Shown: piece after piece, positions 16,842-24,884 of the stretch | How positions within the stretch are numbered: the stretch's first letter is position 1 | How the letters are laid out: each line of letters begins with the position of its first letter | Source of the DNA: Neorhizobium tomejilense | GTDB taxonomy: Bacteria > Pseudomonadota > Alphaproteobacteria > Rhizobiales > Rhizobiaceae | Reading direction: 5' to 3' | Length of the DNA stretch: 64,000 bases | Assembly (NCBI GenBank): GCA_002968845.1 | Contig: PVBG01000013.1 | Span: 124,001 to 188,000 of the forward strand | The notes under the pieces: generated by a model | The model's database searches: none | Seen by the model: only the letters and a program-made list of their open reading frames with translations | What the model was told of the DNA's origin: nothing | Made by a program: the position numbers and the translations under genes

Positions 16842-16869
16842 AAAAAGGCCCGGCGTGGACGCCGGGCCT
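16842..16869 (-). terminator. Intra-operon terminator/attenuator between binding protein and permease
   Basis: A perfect 10-bp GC-rich stem (16846-16855 with 16860-16869) has a 4-base loop and is followed on the minus strand by U5. It lies 16 bases after the binding-protein stop and 33 bases before livH. Partial termination here is the usual way to make binding protein exceed permease. Confidence 0.85.
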
Positions 16870-16884
16870 CGTTTACTTGCCCGC

Positions 16885-18039
16885 TTACTTGGTGATCTCG
16901 AACTTGCCGTTCTTGGCTGTGAACAGCACGACGGCGCGGTCGTCGAGGCCGAGGTGATCGTCGGCCTTGAAGTTGAAGACGCCCTGGCTCGCCGGGAACG
17001 GGCCGCCGGTTTCGATGGCGTCACGCAGAGCCGCGCGGAATTCCGGCGTACCGGGCTTTGCCTTCTTGAGCGCGACCGGGATGGCCTTCTTCAGGATGGC
17101 CATGGCATCGTTGATATGCGGGCCGAACTGGGTGCGGGTGCCGGGACCGAACCTCTTTTCGTAGGCCGTGACGTAGGCCATGCCTTCGGCCTTGGTCTCG
17201 GCGGTATCGGGCAGGGCTTCCGGCGCCATGGCCGGGCCGGAGGCGAAGATCGTGTTGTCGGCAGCCTTGCCGGCGATGCGCAGGAAGTCGAAGGTCACGG
17301 CGCCATGGGTCTGGTAGATCTTGCCGGCGAAGCCACGTTCGCGCAGGCCGATCTGCGGCAGCGCGGCACCGGTGCCGGAGGCGCCGACGAAGACGGCGTC
17401 CGGACGCGCGGCCACGAGTTTCAGCACCTGGCCGGAAACGGAGGTGTCGGGACGGGCATAACGCTCGTCGGCGACGACCTTCAGGCCATACTGTTCGCCG
17501 ATCGCCTTGAACTGGCCCATCCAAAGATCGCCGTAGCTGTCCGAGAAGCCGATATAACCGACCGTCTTGACGCCATCGGCCTTCATCTTGGCAAACAGGT
17601 TCCTAGCGATCAGGCCGGCATCCTGCGGCATCACGAAGGTCCACTTGCCTTTGGAAATGGTCGGCGGAACCGGCGAGCAGGAGAGGTGCGGCGTGCTGGT
17701 TTCACCGGCAACACCGGCAACAGCGATCGAGGCGGGCGTCAGCGCGGAACCGACGATGACATCGACCTTATCGTCGTTGACGAAACGGCGAGCATTGGTG
17801 GTGGCAACCGAGGGGTCGCCGGCATCATCGAGAACGATGACCTTCAGCTTTTCGCCGCCCACTTCGGCCGGCCACAATTCGACGGAGTTCTTCAGCGGAA
17901 TACCGAGCGCCGCACCCGGGCCGGTCGACGATATGGTCACGCCGATCGTGATGTCGGCCAGTGCAGAGCTTGCAAACAAGGACAAGGACAAGGACAGGAC
18001 GGCAACAGGCGCCATTCCAGCAAAAAACCGGTTCTTCAT
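16885..18039 (-). CDS. Periplasmic binding protein of a branched-chain-type (HAAT) ABC importer
   Basis: 384 residues. It has a Sec signal peptide (MKNRFFAG followed by a hydrophobic run to SSALA, cleavage expected near residue 27) and then a type I periplasmic binding fold: ITIGVTISSTGPGAALG, GSALTPASIAVA, YIGFSDSYGDLW and GPHINDAM. GGAGG lies five bases before the ATG at 18037-18039, which settles the start. The fold binds leucine-like, aromatic or other amides. Here the upstream kynureninase gene suggests tryptophan, kynurenine or an aromatic degradation product. That is inference, since HAAT specificity cannot be read from sequence. Confidence 0.85.
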   Translation of the reverse strand: MKNRFFAGMAPVAVLSLSLSLFASSALADITIGVTISSTGPGAALGIPLKNSVELWPAEVGGEKLKVIVLDDAGDPSVATTNARRFVNDDKVDVIVGSALTPASIAVAGVAGETSTPHLSCSPVPPTISKGKWTFVMPQDAGLIARNLFAKMKADGVKTVGYIGFSDSYGDLWMGQFKAIGEQYGLKVVADERYARPDTSVSGQVLKLVAARPDAVFVGASGTGAALPQIGLRERGFAGKIYQTHGAVTFDFLRIAGKAADNTIFASGPAMAPEALPDTAETKAEGMAYVTAYEKRFGPGTRTQFGPHINDAMAILKKAIPVALKKAKPGTPEFRAALRDAIETGGPFPASQGVFNFKADDHLGLDDRAVVLFTAKNGKFEITK

Positions 18040-18086
18040 AGGATCCTCCCAGGACAAAAGCGGGCGATCTCCTCCCGCCCTGCCAT

Positions 18087-18119
18087 TTGTTTACAGGGAG
18101 ATTGTTTCTTTGTAAACAA
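18087..18119. promoter_or_regulatory. Inverted repeat TTGTTTACA-N15-TGTAAACAA, candidate MarR operator
   Basis: Two perfect 9-base arms lie about 50-80 bases before the binding-protein start, between marR and the transporter. The symmetry and place suggest a repressor site for the adjacent MarR protein. A half-site-like ATTGTTT also lies between the arms. Confidence 0.5.
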
Positions 18120-18182
18120 TTCTGATAATGGTTATGTAAAGCTTACGAAGGCCGGTTCGGATGCGGCCGGGGTCCGCAAGCC

Positions 18183-18698
18183 TTACTCGGCATCGTGTCC
18201 CAACAGCCGCGCCAAACCGGCTTTACCGTTCAATTCCACCATATCCCGGGCCAGCCTGGCGCGACGTTCGATCAGTTCGAGCATCTCCATGAATGCTGCG
18301 GTCTTTTCGGGCGGCAGATCGCCGAACATGTGTTTCTCGAGAGCATCGATGCCGGCAACCATCTTTTCGTAGACGGCCGTTCCTGCCGCCGTCAGCTGGA
18401 TCTGGGCCCATCGCGCATCACGTGCGTCGGCGCGCCGGTCGATCAGGTCGCGGTCTACCAGTTCGCGGATGGCGCGCGACACCATCGCCTTGTCGATCGT
18501 CGTAAGCTTGCCGATTTCCATCGGCGAGATCGATTGATAGGTGCCGATCGCCGACATGACCCGCCAGATGTTCAGCTTGAAACCGTTGGCCTCGCAAAGC
18601 AGGCTGACGAGCTTCATCATTTCCGCGTTGCTGCGCGCGAGCCGGTAGGGCACTACCTTGGAGAGCTTTCGGGGGGACGTTGGCCGTTCTTCCGTCAT
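18183..18698 (-). CDS. MarR family transcriptional regulator
   Basis: 171 residues with a winged helix. ISPMEIGKLTTIDKAMVSRAIRELVDRDLIDRRAD gives the recognition helix and wing (residues ~65-100), flanked by dimerisation helices. The DARDAR wing motif is typical of MarR. It starts four bases after the kynureninase stop, so it is cotranscribed with kynU and probably autoregulated. It may control the ABC importer through the inverted repeat at 18087-18119. The ligand is likely an aromatic amino acid metabolite, by context only. Confidence 0.85.
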   Translation of the reverse strand: MTEERPTSPRKLSKVVPYRLARSNAEMMKLVSLLCEANGFKLNIWRVMSAIGTYQSISPMEIGKLTTIDKAMVSRAIRELVDRDLIDRRADARDARWAQIQLTAAGTAVYEKMVAGIDALEKHMFGDLPPEKTAAFMEMLELIERRARLARDMVELNGKAGLARLLGHDAE

Positions 18699-18702
18699 CC
18701 GA

Positions 18703-19896
18703 TCAGGTCACCAGCGCGCGCTGTCTATATTCGGTGGTGTCCCAGAGGTGATTGATCATGATGTCTTCGAGGATATCCACGGCTCCCAACACCTCGGCCT
18801 CGCCGATATAGAGGGGTGTGAAGCCGAAACGAATGGCGTTCGGAGCGCGGAAATCGCCGATCACGCCACGCGCGATCAGGGCCTGCATGATCGCATAGCC
18901 TTCCTCGTGCAGGAAGGAAATCTGGCTGCCGCGCTTCGTCCCATCGCGGGGAGAACCGAGCTTCAGCATCGGGCAGCGCCTTTCGACTTCCGCGACGAAC
19001 AGATCGCAGAGTTTTATCGATTGCCGCCGCAGGTCCGCCATGTCGACGCCGTCCCAGGCATCGAGTGCTGCGTCGAGCGCCGCAAGCCCGATGATCGGCG
19101 GCGTGCCGACCCGCATGCGGTCGATGCCGCCGCCCGGACGATAACCGAGATCGAAGGCGAAGGGCTGTTCGTGCCCCAGCCAGCCGGACAGCGCCGGCCG
19201 CACCTTGTCCGCATGGCGCGGCGCGACATAGATGAAGGCCGGCGCGCCAGGCCCGCCGTTCAGGTACTTGTAGGTGCAGCCGACCGCGAAATCCGCGTTT
19301 GCACCGGAAAGATCGACCGGCAGGGCACCGGCCGTATGGGCAAGATCCCAGACGGTGATCGCGCCGGCGGCATGCGCCTTTTCGGTCAGCGCCTTCATGT
19401 CGTGCAGCCGCCCGGTGCGGTAGTCCACTTCTGTCAGCATTACCACGGCGACGGTTTCGTCGATCGCGGCTTCGACCCCTTCCGGCTCGACGATCTTCAG
19501 CTCAAGACCATTGCCGAGCGAGCCGATCAGGCCCTGCGCCATATAAAGGTCGGACGGAAAATTGCCGCTGTCTGACAATACGACCTTGCGTTCCGGCACC
19601 AGTTCCAATGCCGAAGCGAGCGCCTGGTAGACCTTGATCGACAGGGTGTCGCCCATGACGACCGTGCCTTCTACCGCCCCGACCAGCTTGGCCACCCGGT
19701 CGCCGATCCGCCGCGGCATCGCCATCCAGCCGGCCTTGTTCCAGCCCTTGATCAGCAGCTCGCCCCATTCGTCGGTCATCAGCCGCGCCACGCGTTCCCT
19801 GGCTGCAAGCGGCAGCGGTCCGAGTGAATTGCCGTCGAGATAGATCATGCCTTCCGGCAGATAGAAGAGCGAGCGGGTCTTTTCGAAATCCGTCAC
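18703..19896 (-). CDS. kynU: Kynureninase
   Basis: About 397 residues. It hydrolyses kynurenine to anthranilate and alanine with PLP. Family signs are YLDGNSLGPLP near the N-terminus, SDSGNFPSDLYM, VWDLAHTAGALPVDL, the PLP lysine in CTYKYLNGGPGAPAF, GWLGHEQPFAFD, and IRFGFTPLYIG near the end. I chose a GTG start at 19894-19896 (VTDFEKTRSLF). The protein then begins like other KynU proteins and has AAGG six bases upstream; a longer frame to 19980 adds unrelated residues. No kynA or kynB is in the window. It forms a unit with marR and, possibly, the importer downstream. Confidence 0.92.
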   Translation of the reverse strand: MTDFEKTRSLFYLPEGMIYLDGNSLGPLPLAARERVARLMTDEWGELLIKGWNKAGWMAMPRRIGDRVAKLVGAVEGTVVMGDTLSIKVYQALASALELVPERKVVLSDSGNFPSDLYMAQGLIGSLGNGLELKIVEPEGVEAAIDETVAVVMLTEVDYRTGRLHDMKALTEKAHAAGAITVWDLAHTAGALPVDLSGANADFAVGCTYKYLNGGPGAPAFIYVAPRHADKVRPALSGWLGHEQPFAFDLGYRPGGGIDRMRVGTPPIIGLAALDAALDAWDGVDMADLRRQSIKLCDLFVAEVERRCPMLKLGSPRDGTKRGSQISFLHEEGYAIMQALIARGVIGDFRAPNAIRFGFTPLYIGEAEVLGAVDILEDIMINHLWDTTEYRQRALVT

Positions 19897-20083
19897 CGGA
19901 ACACCTTGCTGTTCGAAACCAATGGTTCGAGGGCTTAGCCTCGTAGCAGCGCAGACTAGAAGCTGGCGAGGGACGTGCAAGACGGATTTGCGCCGCGGGC
20001 GATTATTTTGGAGGCGATATCGGGTCTTGCGGGTCGTAGATCGCCGTCTTAACCTCGGTTATGGAGCGATCTTTGGAGGCCTC

Positions 20084-20491
20084 ATGAGCGGAATCACCGA
20101 CCTTTCCACCTTGCTTGCGAGCCTTGAGCCGGTTCTTGTCGATGGTGAATTCGTCTATGCGACCGTGCCGCCCGAGACAATGCACGACTATCTGGCGCTG
20201 AAGCCGATCGGACTGTTCTTCGAGAAGGAAGGCCTGACGCTGATCCTGCCGAGAGAGGCTGCCGAAAAGGCCGAGCTTGCCTCAAGCGCGCCGCTTCGCT
20301 GCATCACCATGATGGTGCATTCTTCATTGGAAGCGGTCGGCATGACTGCGGCGATGGCGGCGGCACTCACCAAAGAGGGCGTCAGCGCGAATGTCGTCGC
20401 GGCCTATTACCACGACCATATCTTCGTGCCGGCGGCGGACGCCGAACGTGCGGTTGCGGCGCTTCGGGCGCTTTCAGCCGCTGCCGGTTAG
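20084..20491 (+). CDS. ACT domain-containing protein
   Basis: 135 residues starting MSGITDLSTLLASLEPVLVDGEFVYATV. This is a known stand-alone family in which an N-terminal segment precedes an ACT-like fold. The fold spans LRCITMMVHSSLEAVGMTAAMAAALTKEGVSANVVAAYYHDHIFVP, a classic beta-alpha-beta pattern. ACT domains bind amino acids and regulate enzymes in trans or cis; no enzyme domain is attached here. GGAGG lies before the ATG at 20084. It is divergent from kynU and converges with cobB, overlapping it by 4 bases. The ligand is unknown. Confidence 0.8.
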   Translation: MSGITDLSTLLASLEPVLVDGEFVYATVPPETMHDYLALKPIGLFFEKEGLTLILPREAAEKAELASSAPLRCITMMVHSSLEAVGMTAAMAAALTKEGVSANVVAAYYHDHIFVPAADAERAVAALRALSAAAG

Positions 20492-21801
20492 CCGCGTGCA
20501 ATCGCGTGGAAAAAGGCGCCGCTGACCAGGCCTCGGCGGCCGCCTGTCGGACCGATCAGCTTGCCGCCACCATCGGCGATCGTTGCAAAGGCGGCGTCTG
20601 TGCCCGGCGAAACAACGCTGGCATAGTGGAACTCATGACCGCGGATCGTATCGCCCTTGCCGCCGAGCGGGCTGTTCTCGGCGATCTCCGCCTGGCGGTA
20701 ACCGAGGTTCATCCGGCGTTTGGCGAAACTGGTGCGGTGGGACAGGAGACCGGTCATGGCGTGCGTCACGCCATCGGCATCCTCCAGCGTTTCTCCGAGC
20801 ACCATGTAGCCGCCGCACTCTCCGTGAACCGGTTTCGTTTCCGCAAATCGCGCTAGGCCGGTCTTGAAATTCTCGGCCGCCGCAAGCCGTCCGGCATGCA
20901 GTTCGGGGTATCCACCCGGCAGCCAGCAGACGTCGCAGCCGACGGCCGGCGCTTGATCGGCCAGTGGGGAGAAGGGAACAACCTCCGCGCCGGCGGAGCG
21001 CCATTCGCGCATCAGATGCGGGTAGAGAAAGGTAAAGGCGGCATCCTGCGCCAGCGCGATCCGCTGGCCGGGCGGACGCAGGGATTTTTCCGCCGAACCG
21101 CTGGGAATATTGAAGGGTTTTGCGGCGGCGTAGATAGCATCGAGGTCGAGCGAAGCCTCCATGGCGTCGGCCAACCGTTCGATATGCGCGTCCATTTCCG
21201 GATGTTCGCTCGCCTGCACCAGGCCGAGATGCCGTTCGGGCAGAACCAGCGAGGGATCACGCAGGACGGTGCCGACGACGGGAATCCCGGCCGCCTGGAT
21301 GGCATCGCCGCACAGTTTCTTGTGCCGCTCGCTGCCGGCCCGGTTGAGCACGCAGGCGGCGATCTTCACGGTCGGATCGTAATGAGCAAAGCCATAGGCG
21401 ATCACGCCCGCGGTCTGGGACTGGCCGGAGACGTCCAGCACCAGCAGCACGGGCAGGCGGAACAGCCGGGCGAGATCGGAGGCCGCGCCAGAACGGTTCT
21501 CTTCGCTGACGATGCCGTCGAAAAGGCCCATGGCGCTTTCGATCAGAAGCAGCTCGGCATCTTCCGCCTGTCCGCGCGCCAGGTGCCGCAGCAGGTCGGG
21601 CGCCATCGCCCAGCTGTCGAGGTTGAGGCCCGGCCGATGCGTCGCGGCCTCGTGGAAACCGGGATCGATATAATCTGGGCCTGTCTTGATGCCGCGCACC
21701 TTGACGCCGCGGCGGGCAAAGGCGCGCAAGAGGCCGATCGTGACGCTGGTCTTGCCGGAGCCGGAGCGCGGGGCACCGATGATGAGCGCGCGGGCGGTCA
21801 T
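20488..21801 (-). CDS. cobB: Cobyrinate a,c-diamide synthase (hydrogenobyrinate a,c-diamide synthase)
   Basis: 437 residues. The N-terminal P-loop APRSGSGKTSVTIGLLRAF (residues 10-28) binds ATP. The C-terminal class I glutamine amidotransferase-like domain has VHGECGGYMVLG with the catalytic Cys near residue 328 and GHEFHYA near the end. It amidates the a and c side chains of hydrogenobyrinate in the aerobic cobalamin route. It is the last gene of the left arm, overlapping cobA by 4 bases. Confidence 0.95.
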   Translation of the reverse strand: MTARALIIGAPRSGSGKTSVTIGLLRAFARRGVKVRGIKTGPDYIDPGFHEAATHRPGLNLDSWAMAPDLLRHLARGQAEDAELLLIESAMGLFDGIVSEENRSGAASDLARLFRLPVLLVLDVSGQSQTAGVIAYGFAHYDPTVKIAACVLNRAGSERHKKLCGDAIQAAGIPVVGTVLRDPSLVLPERHLGLVQASEHPEMDAHIERLADAMEASLDLDAIYAAAKPFNIPSGSAEKSLRPPGQRIALAQDAAFTFLYPHLMREWRSAGAEVVPFSPLADQAPAVGCDVCWLPGGYPELHAGRLAAAENFKTGLARFAETKPVHGECGGYMVLGETLEDADGVTHAMTGLLSHRTSFAKRRMNLGYRQAEIAENSPLGGKGDTIRGHEFHYASVVSPGTDAAFATIADGGGKLIGPTGGRRGLVSGAFFHAIARG

Positions 21802-22577
21802 GGCTTGCTACCCGACAATACGGCCTGCATGGAGACGATCCGGCCGATGACGATCAGGGCAGGAGCGGCGAATTTCTGCCGCACCACCTCGGCCTCGACC
21901 GTTGCAAGCGTTGCAGTCAGCGAGCGTTCGTCCGGTGTCGTCGCCGCCATCAGCACAGCGACCGGCGTTTCCGGCGACAGCCCGCCTTCGATCAGCAGCC
22001 TGGCGATCGTGCCGATCGTGCTGACGCCCATATAAACGACGATCGGCTCGCCGGTTTTCGCCAGCGCCTTCCAGTCCAGGTCGCCGGGACTGCCGGCCGC
22101 ATGGCCGGTCGCAAGGGTGATCGCGCGGCTCATCCCCCGCATCGTCGCGGGAATATTGGCGGAAGCGAGAGCTGCCAGGGCCGAGGTCATGCCGGGCAGT
22201 ACGCGGAACGGAATGTTTTCCCGGGCAAGTGCTTCCGCCTCCTCGCCGCCGCGTCCGAACACAAAGGGATCGCCGCCCTTCAGCCGCAGCACGCGCTTGC
22301 CCTTGCGGGCGAGTTCGATCAGCAGGCCGGTAATGTCGTCCTGGGCGACGGAGGGTTTGCCGCCGCGTTTTCCGACGAAGACAAGTTCGGCGGTCGTCGC
22401 GAGCGACAGCACGCCGTCGGAGACCAGCGCGTCATGGACGATCACGTCCGCTTTGCCGATCGCATCGGCGACTTCCAGCGTCAGGTAACGCGGATGGCCG
22501 GGGCCGGCGCCGGCGAGCCAGACATGGCCGGGCTCGAAGACGGGTGCTGCGACGATAGTTTCGATGCTTTCATTCAT
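21798..22577 (-). CDS. cobA: Uroporphyrinogen-III C-methyltransferase
   Basis: 259 residues of SUMT type: VWLAGAGPGHPRYLTLEVADAI, DVIVHDALV, the LRLKGGDPFVFGRGGEEAE loop and PATMRGMSRAITLATGH. It methylates uroporphyrinogen III at C2 and C7 to give precorrin-2, the entry to corrin synthesis. There is no fused CysG Rossmann domain. It is divergent from cbiD with 53 bases between the starts, which is the only room for a cobA/cbiD promoter here. Confidence 0.95.
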   Translation of the reverse strand: MNESIETIVAAPVFEPGHVWLAGAGPGHPRYLTLEVADAIGKADVIVHDALVSDGVLSLATTAELVFVGKRGGKPSVAQDDITGLLIELARKGKRVLRLKGGDPFVFGRGGEEAEALARENIPFRVLPGMTSALAALASANIPATMRGMSRAITLATGHAAGSPGDLDWKALAKTGEPIVVYMGVSTIGTIARLLIEGGLSPETPVAVLMAATTPDERSLTATLATVEAEVVRQKFAAPALIVIGRIVSMQAVLSGSKP

Positions 22578-22630
22578 ATGCGGACCTTTGACCGGTGACG
22601 CTCGGGCCCGGTCGGGCTATAGAAACGGCC

Positions 22631-23743
22631 ATGGAAGTGGATGGCAAGAACCTTCGTCGTGGCTGGACCACGGGAACCTGTGCGGCGGCGGCGAGCAAGG
22701 CGGCTTGTCTTGCCCTCCTTTCCGGAAAATTTCCCGATCCGGTCATGGTGACTTTGCCCGGCGGGCAGACGCCGTCCTTCTCCCTCGCCGTCGAAGAAGC
22801 CGGCGAGGGATTTGCGAGAGCCGGGATCATCAAGGATGCCGGCGATGACCCGGACGTCACGCATGGGGCTCTGATCAAGAGCACCGTGCGGCGCGGCGCG
22901 GCCGGCAGCGGCATCACCTTCAAGGCCGGCGAAGGCGTTGGCACCGTCACCCGCGCCGGCCTGCCGCTGCCCGTCGGTGAACCCGCCATCAATCCGGTGC
23001 CGCGCAAGATGATCACCCAGGCGATCGCCGAGGTCGCCGGCGGCGAGGCAGATTTCGAGGTCGAGATTTCCGTCGCCGATGGGGAAAAAATTGCCGAAAA
23101 GACGCTCAACGGTCGGCTCGGAATCGTGGGCGGCATATCGATCCTCGGCACAACGGGGATCGTCATTCCCTTTTCCTGCTCGGCCTGGATCCATTCGATC
23201 TGGCGCGGCATCGACGTGGCGCGCGCTGCCGGGCTCGACCATGTGGCAGGCGCCACCGGCAACACGTCCGAAAAGGCGGTGCAGGCGCATCATGGATTGC
23301 ACGAGATCGCGCTGATCGACATGGGCGATTTCGTCGGCGGCATGCTGAAATATCTGCGCGATCATCCGGTGCCGAAAGTGACAATCGCCGGCGGCGTCGC
23401 CAAGATGACCAAGCTCGCGCAGGGTATGCTCGACGTCCACTCCAAGCGCGGACTGGCCGATCTCGAAGCTCTGGCGAAACTCGCCGGTGAAGCCGGGGCG
23501 AGCGACGAGCTTGCGGCGCAGATTGCCGCTGCCAACACCGTATCCCAGGCGTTCGCGCTTGCTGGCGAAAACGGCCTGGCGCTGGGCGACAGGATTGCCG
23601 CGCTCGCCTGGAAGACCGCCGCCAAGGCGCTCAAACAGCCCGAGATCGCGCTGGAAATCCTCGTCTTCGATCGCGAGGGCCGGTTGGTCGGCCGGACCGC
23701 GTTTACCCCGTCCGATCATTCGGATTCCTTATCGCCGGCCTGA
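22631..23743 (+). CDS. cbiD: Cobalt-precorrin-5B (C1)-methyltransferase, CbiD type
   Basis: 370 residues with LRRGWTTGTCAAAASKAA at the N-terminus, the universal CbiD signature. It also has GGISILGTTGIVIPFS and AGATGNTSEKAVQAHHGL. CbiD is the C1 methylase of the anaerobic pathway. Here it sits inside an otherwise aerobic set (cobG, cobN), and no cobF is present in the window, so it probably replaces CobF. It is on the opposite strand from its neighbours, and its 3' end overlaps cobM by 28 bases. The ATG at 22631 was chosen over an upstream in-frame ATG because MEVDGKNLRRGW fits homologues best. Confidence 0.93.
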   Translation: MEVDGKNLRRGWTTGTCAAAASKAACLALLSGKFPDPVMVTLPGGQTPSFSLAVEEAGEGFARAGIIKDAGDDPDVTHGALIKSTVRRGAAGSGITFKAGEGVGTVTRAGLPLPVGEPAINPVPRKMITQAIAEVAGGEADFEVEISVADGEKIAEKTLNGRLGIVGGISILGTTGIVIPFSCSAWIHSIWRGIDVARAAGLDHVAGATGNTSEKAVQAHHGLHEIALIDMGDFVGGMLKYLRDHPVPKVTIAGGVAKMTKLAQGMLDVHSKRGLADLEALAKLAGEAGASDELAAQIAAANTVSQAFALAGENGLALGDRIAALAWKTAAKALKQPEIALEILVFDREGRLVGRTAFTPSDHSDSLSPA

Positions 23744-24501
23744 GGCCAGCCGGGACGGAAGCGGCGCACATAATCCGCATTGTAGAGTTGGCTCTCGACG
23801 AAATCGGCAGCGCCCAGGCCTTTGCCCACGAAAATCAGCGCCGTGCGTTCGGCTGGCTCCGCCGCCAGCTTCGCCTCGATATCGGCAAGCGTGCCGCGGA
23901 TGATCCGTTCTTCCGGCCAGGAGGCCCGAACGACGATTGCGACCGGGCAATCGGCGCCATAAAGCGGTGTCAATTCCGCGACGATCCGGTCGAGCGCGTG
24001 GATGGCGAGGTGGATTGCCAGCGTCGCACCGGTGGCACCGAAGGCCGCCAGCGTCTCGCCTTCCGGCATTTTCGAAGCGCGGCCGGACACGCGGGTGAGC
24101 ACAAGGCTCTGCGCCACTTCCGGGATGGTCAGCTCCCGCCTCAGAGCCGCGGCGGCGGCAGCGAAGGAGGGTACGCCGGGGGTCAGCGTGTAGTCGATAC
24201 CGTGCTTCCCCAGCCGGCGGATCTGTTCTGCGACGGCACTCCAGACGGAAAGGTCGCCAGAATGTAGCCGCGCGACATCCTGGCCGGCCTGATGTGCCGC
24301 CACGTATTCCGCCTCGATATCGTCCAGCGACAGCGACCCGGTGTCGACGATCCGTGCATCTTGCGGGCAATAGTCGAGCAGTTCCTTCGGCATGATCGAG
24401 CCGGCATAAAGGCAGACCGGCGAGCGGGCGAGAATATCGCGGCCGCGCACGGTGATGAGGTCGGCGGCGCCCGGTCCGGCGCCGATGAAATGCACGGTCA
24501 T
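23716..24501 (-). CDS. cobM: Precorrin-4 C11-methyltransferase
   Basis: 261 residues, a tetrapyrrole methylase with VHFIGAGPGAADLITVRGRDILA at the N-terminus, CLYAGSIMPKELL and LHSGDLSVWSA. A TPGVPSFAAAAAALRREL motif follows, characteristic of CobM/CbiF. Methylates precorrin-4 at C11. Coupled to cobE by a 4-base overlap. Confidence 0.94.
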   Translation of the reverse strand: MTVHFIGAGPGAADLITVRGRDILARSPVCLYAGSIMPKELLDYCPQDARIVDTGSLSLDDIEAEYVAAHQAGQDVARLHSGDLSVWSAVAEQIRRLGKHGIDYTLTPGVPSFAAAAAALRRELTIPEVAQSLVLTRVSGRASKMPEGETLAAFGATGATLAIHLAIHALDRIVAELTPLYGADCPVAIVVRASWPEERIIRGTLADIEAKLAAEPAERTALIFVGKGLGAADFVESQLYNADYVRRFRPGWPQAGDKESE

Positions 24502-24884
24502 AAATGGTCCTTCGAGCGTGCCAGGGCGCAGGTGGCGCCATCGGCGATCAGCCGCGCGGCAATCAGTTCGGAAGCCTCGCCGGCGGCGGCCAGTGCCGCG
24601 GCTTCGGAAAGGCTTGGCGTGGCTGTTTGCGCAAGACTGTGTTTCGAAACTGTTCTGGTGCGGGTTTCTGCCTGCTTCAGCGCCGCCTCATCGACAATCT
24701 GCAGGGGCAGGCGCAGCCGCTCCGCAAGCTCGATCATCCCCGGCTCATGCCGTTTGATCTCGCTGGTCGCCAGAACGGAGACGGATTCACGTGAAATATT
24801 CGCCGCGGCGCAGGCGGCAGAAAGCGCCGAAAGCAGCGCCTCCGCAGACGTCCCCTTGCGACAGCCGAGACCCGCGGCAATCAT
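24498..24884 (-). CDS. cobE: Cobalamin biosynthesis protein CobE (CbiG C-terminal-like)
   Basis: 128 residues. GLGCRKGTSAEALLSAL near the N-terminus and SVLATSEIKRHEPGMIELAE match the CobE/CbiG_C domain, which in the anaerobic pathway is the C-terminal part of the lactone-opening enzyme. I chose the ATG at 24882-24884 because it overlaps the cobL stop as ATGA, as in every junction of this operon; an upstream frame to 24914 also exists. CobE's exact role in the aerobic route is not settled. Confidence 0.88.
   Translation of the reverse strand: MIAAGLGCRKGTSAEALLSALSAACAAANISRESVSVLATSEIKRHEPGMIELAERLRLPLQIVDEAALKQAETRTRTVSKHSLAQTATPSLSEAAALAAAGEASELIAARLIADGATCALARSKDHL

Noticed and set aside
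15010..18372. A plus-strand open frame of over 1,100 codons antisense to the importer genes
   Set aside because: It lies wholly opposite well-identified liv and binding-protein genes, is rich in R, D, E, G, Q and H as expected from the complement of high-GC coding DNA, and has no recognisable domain.
18703..19980. Longer kynureninase starting at 19980
   Set aside because: The extra 28 residues do not resemble KynU, and the region is better explained as upstream sequence. The GTG at 19896 fits the family start.
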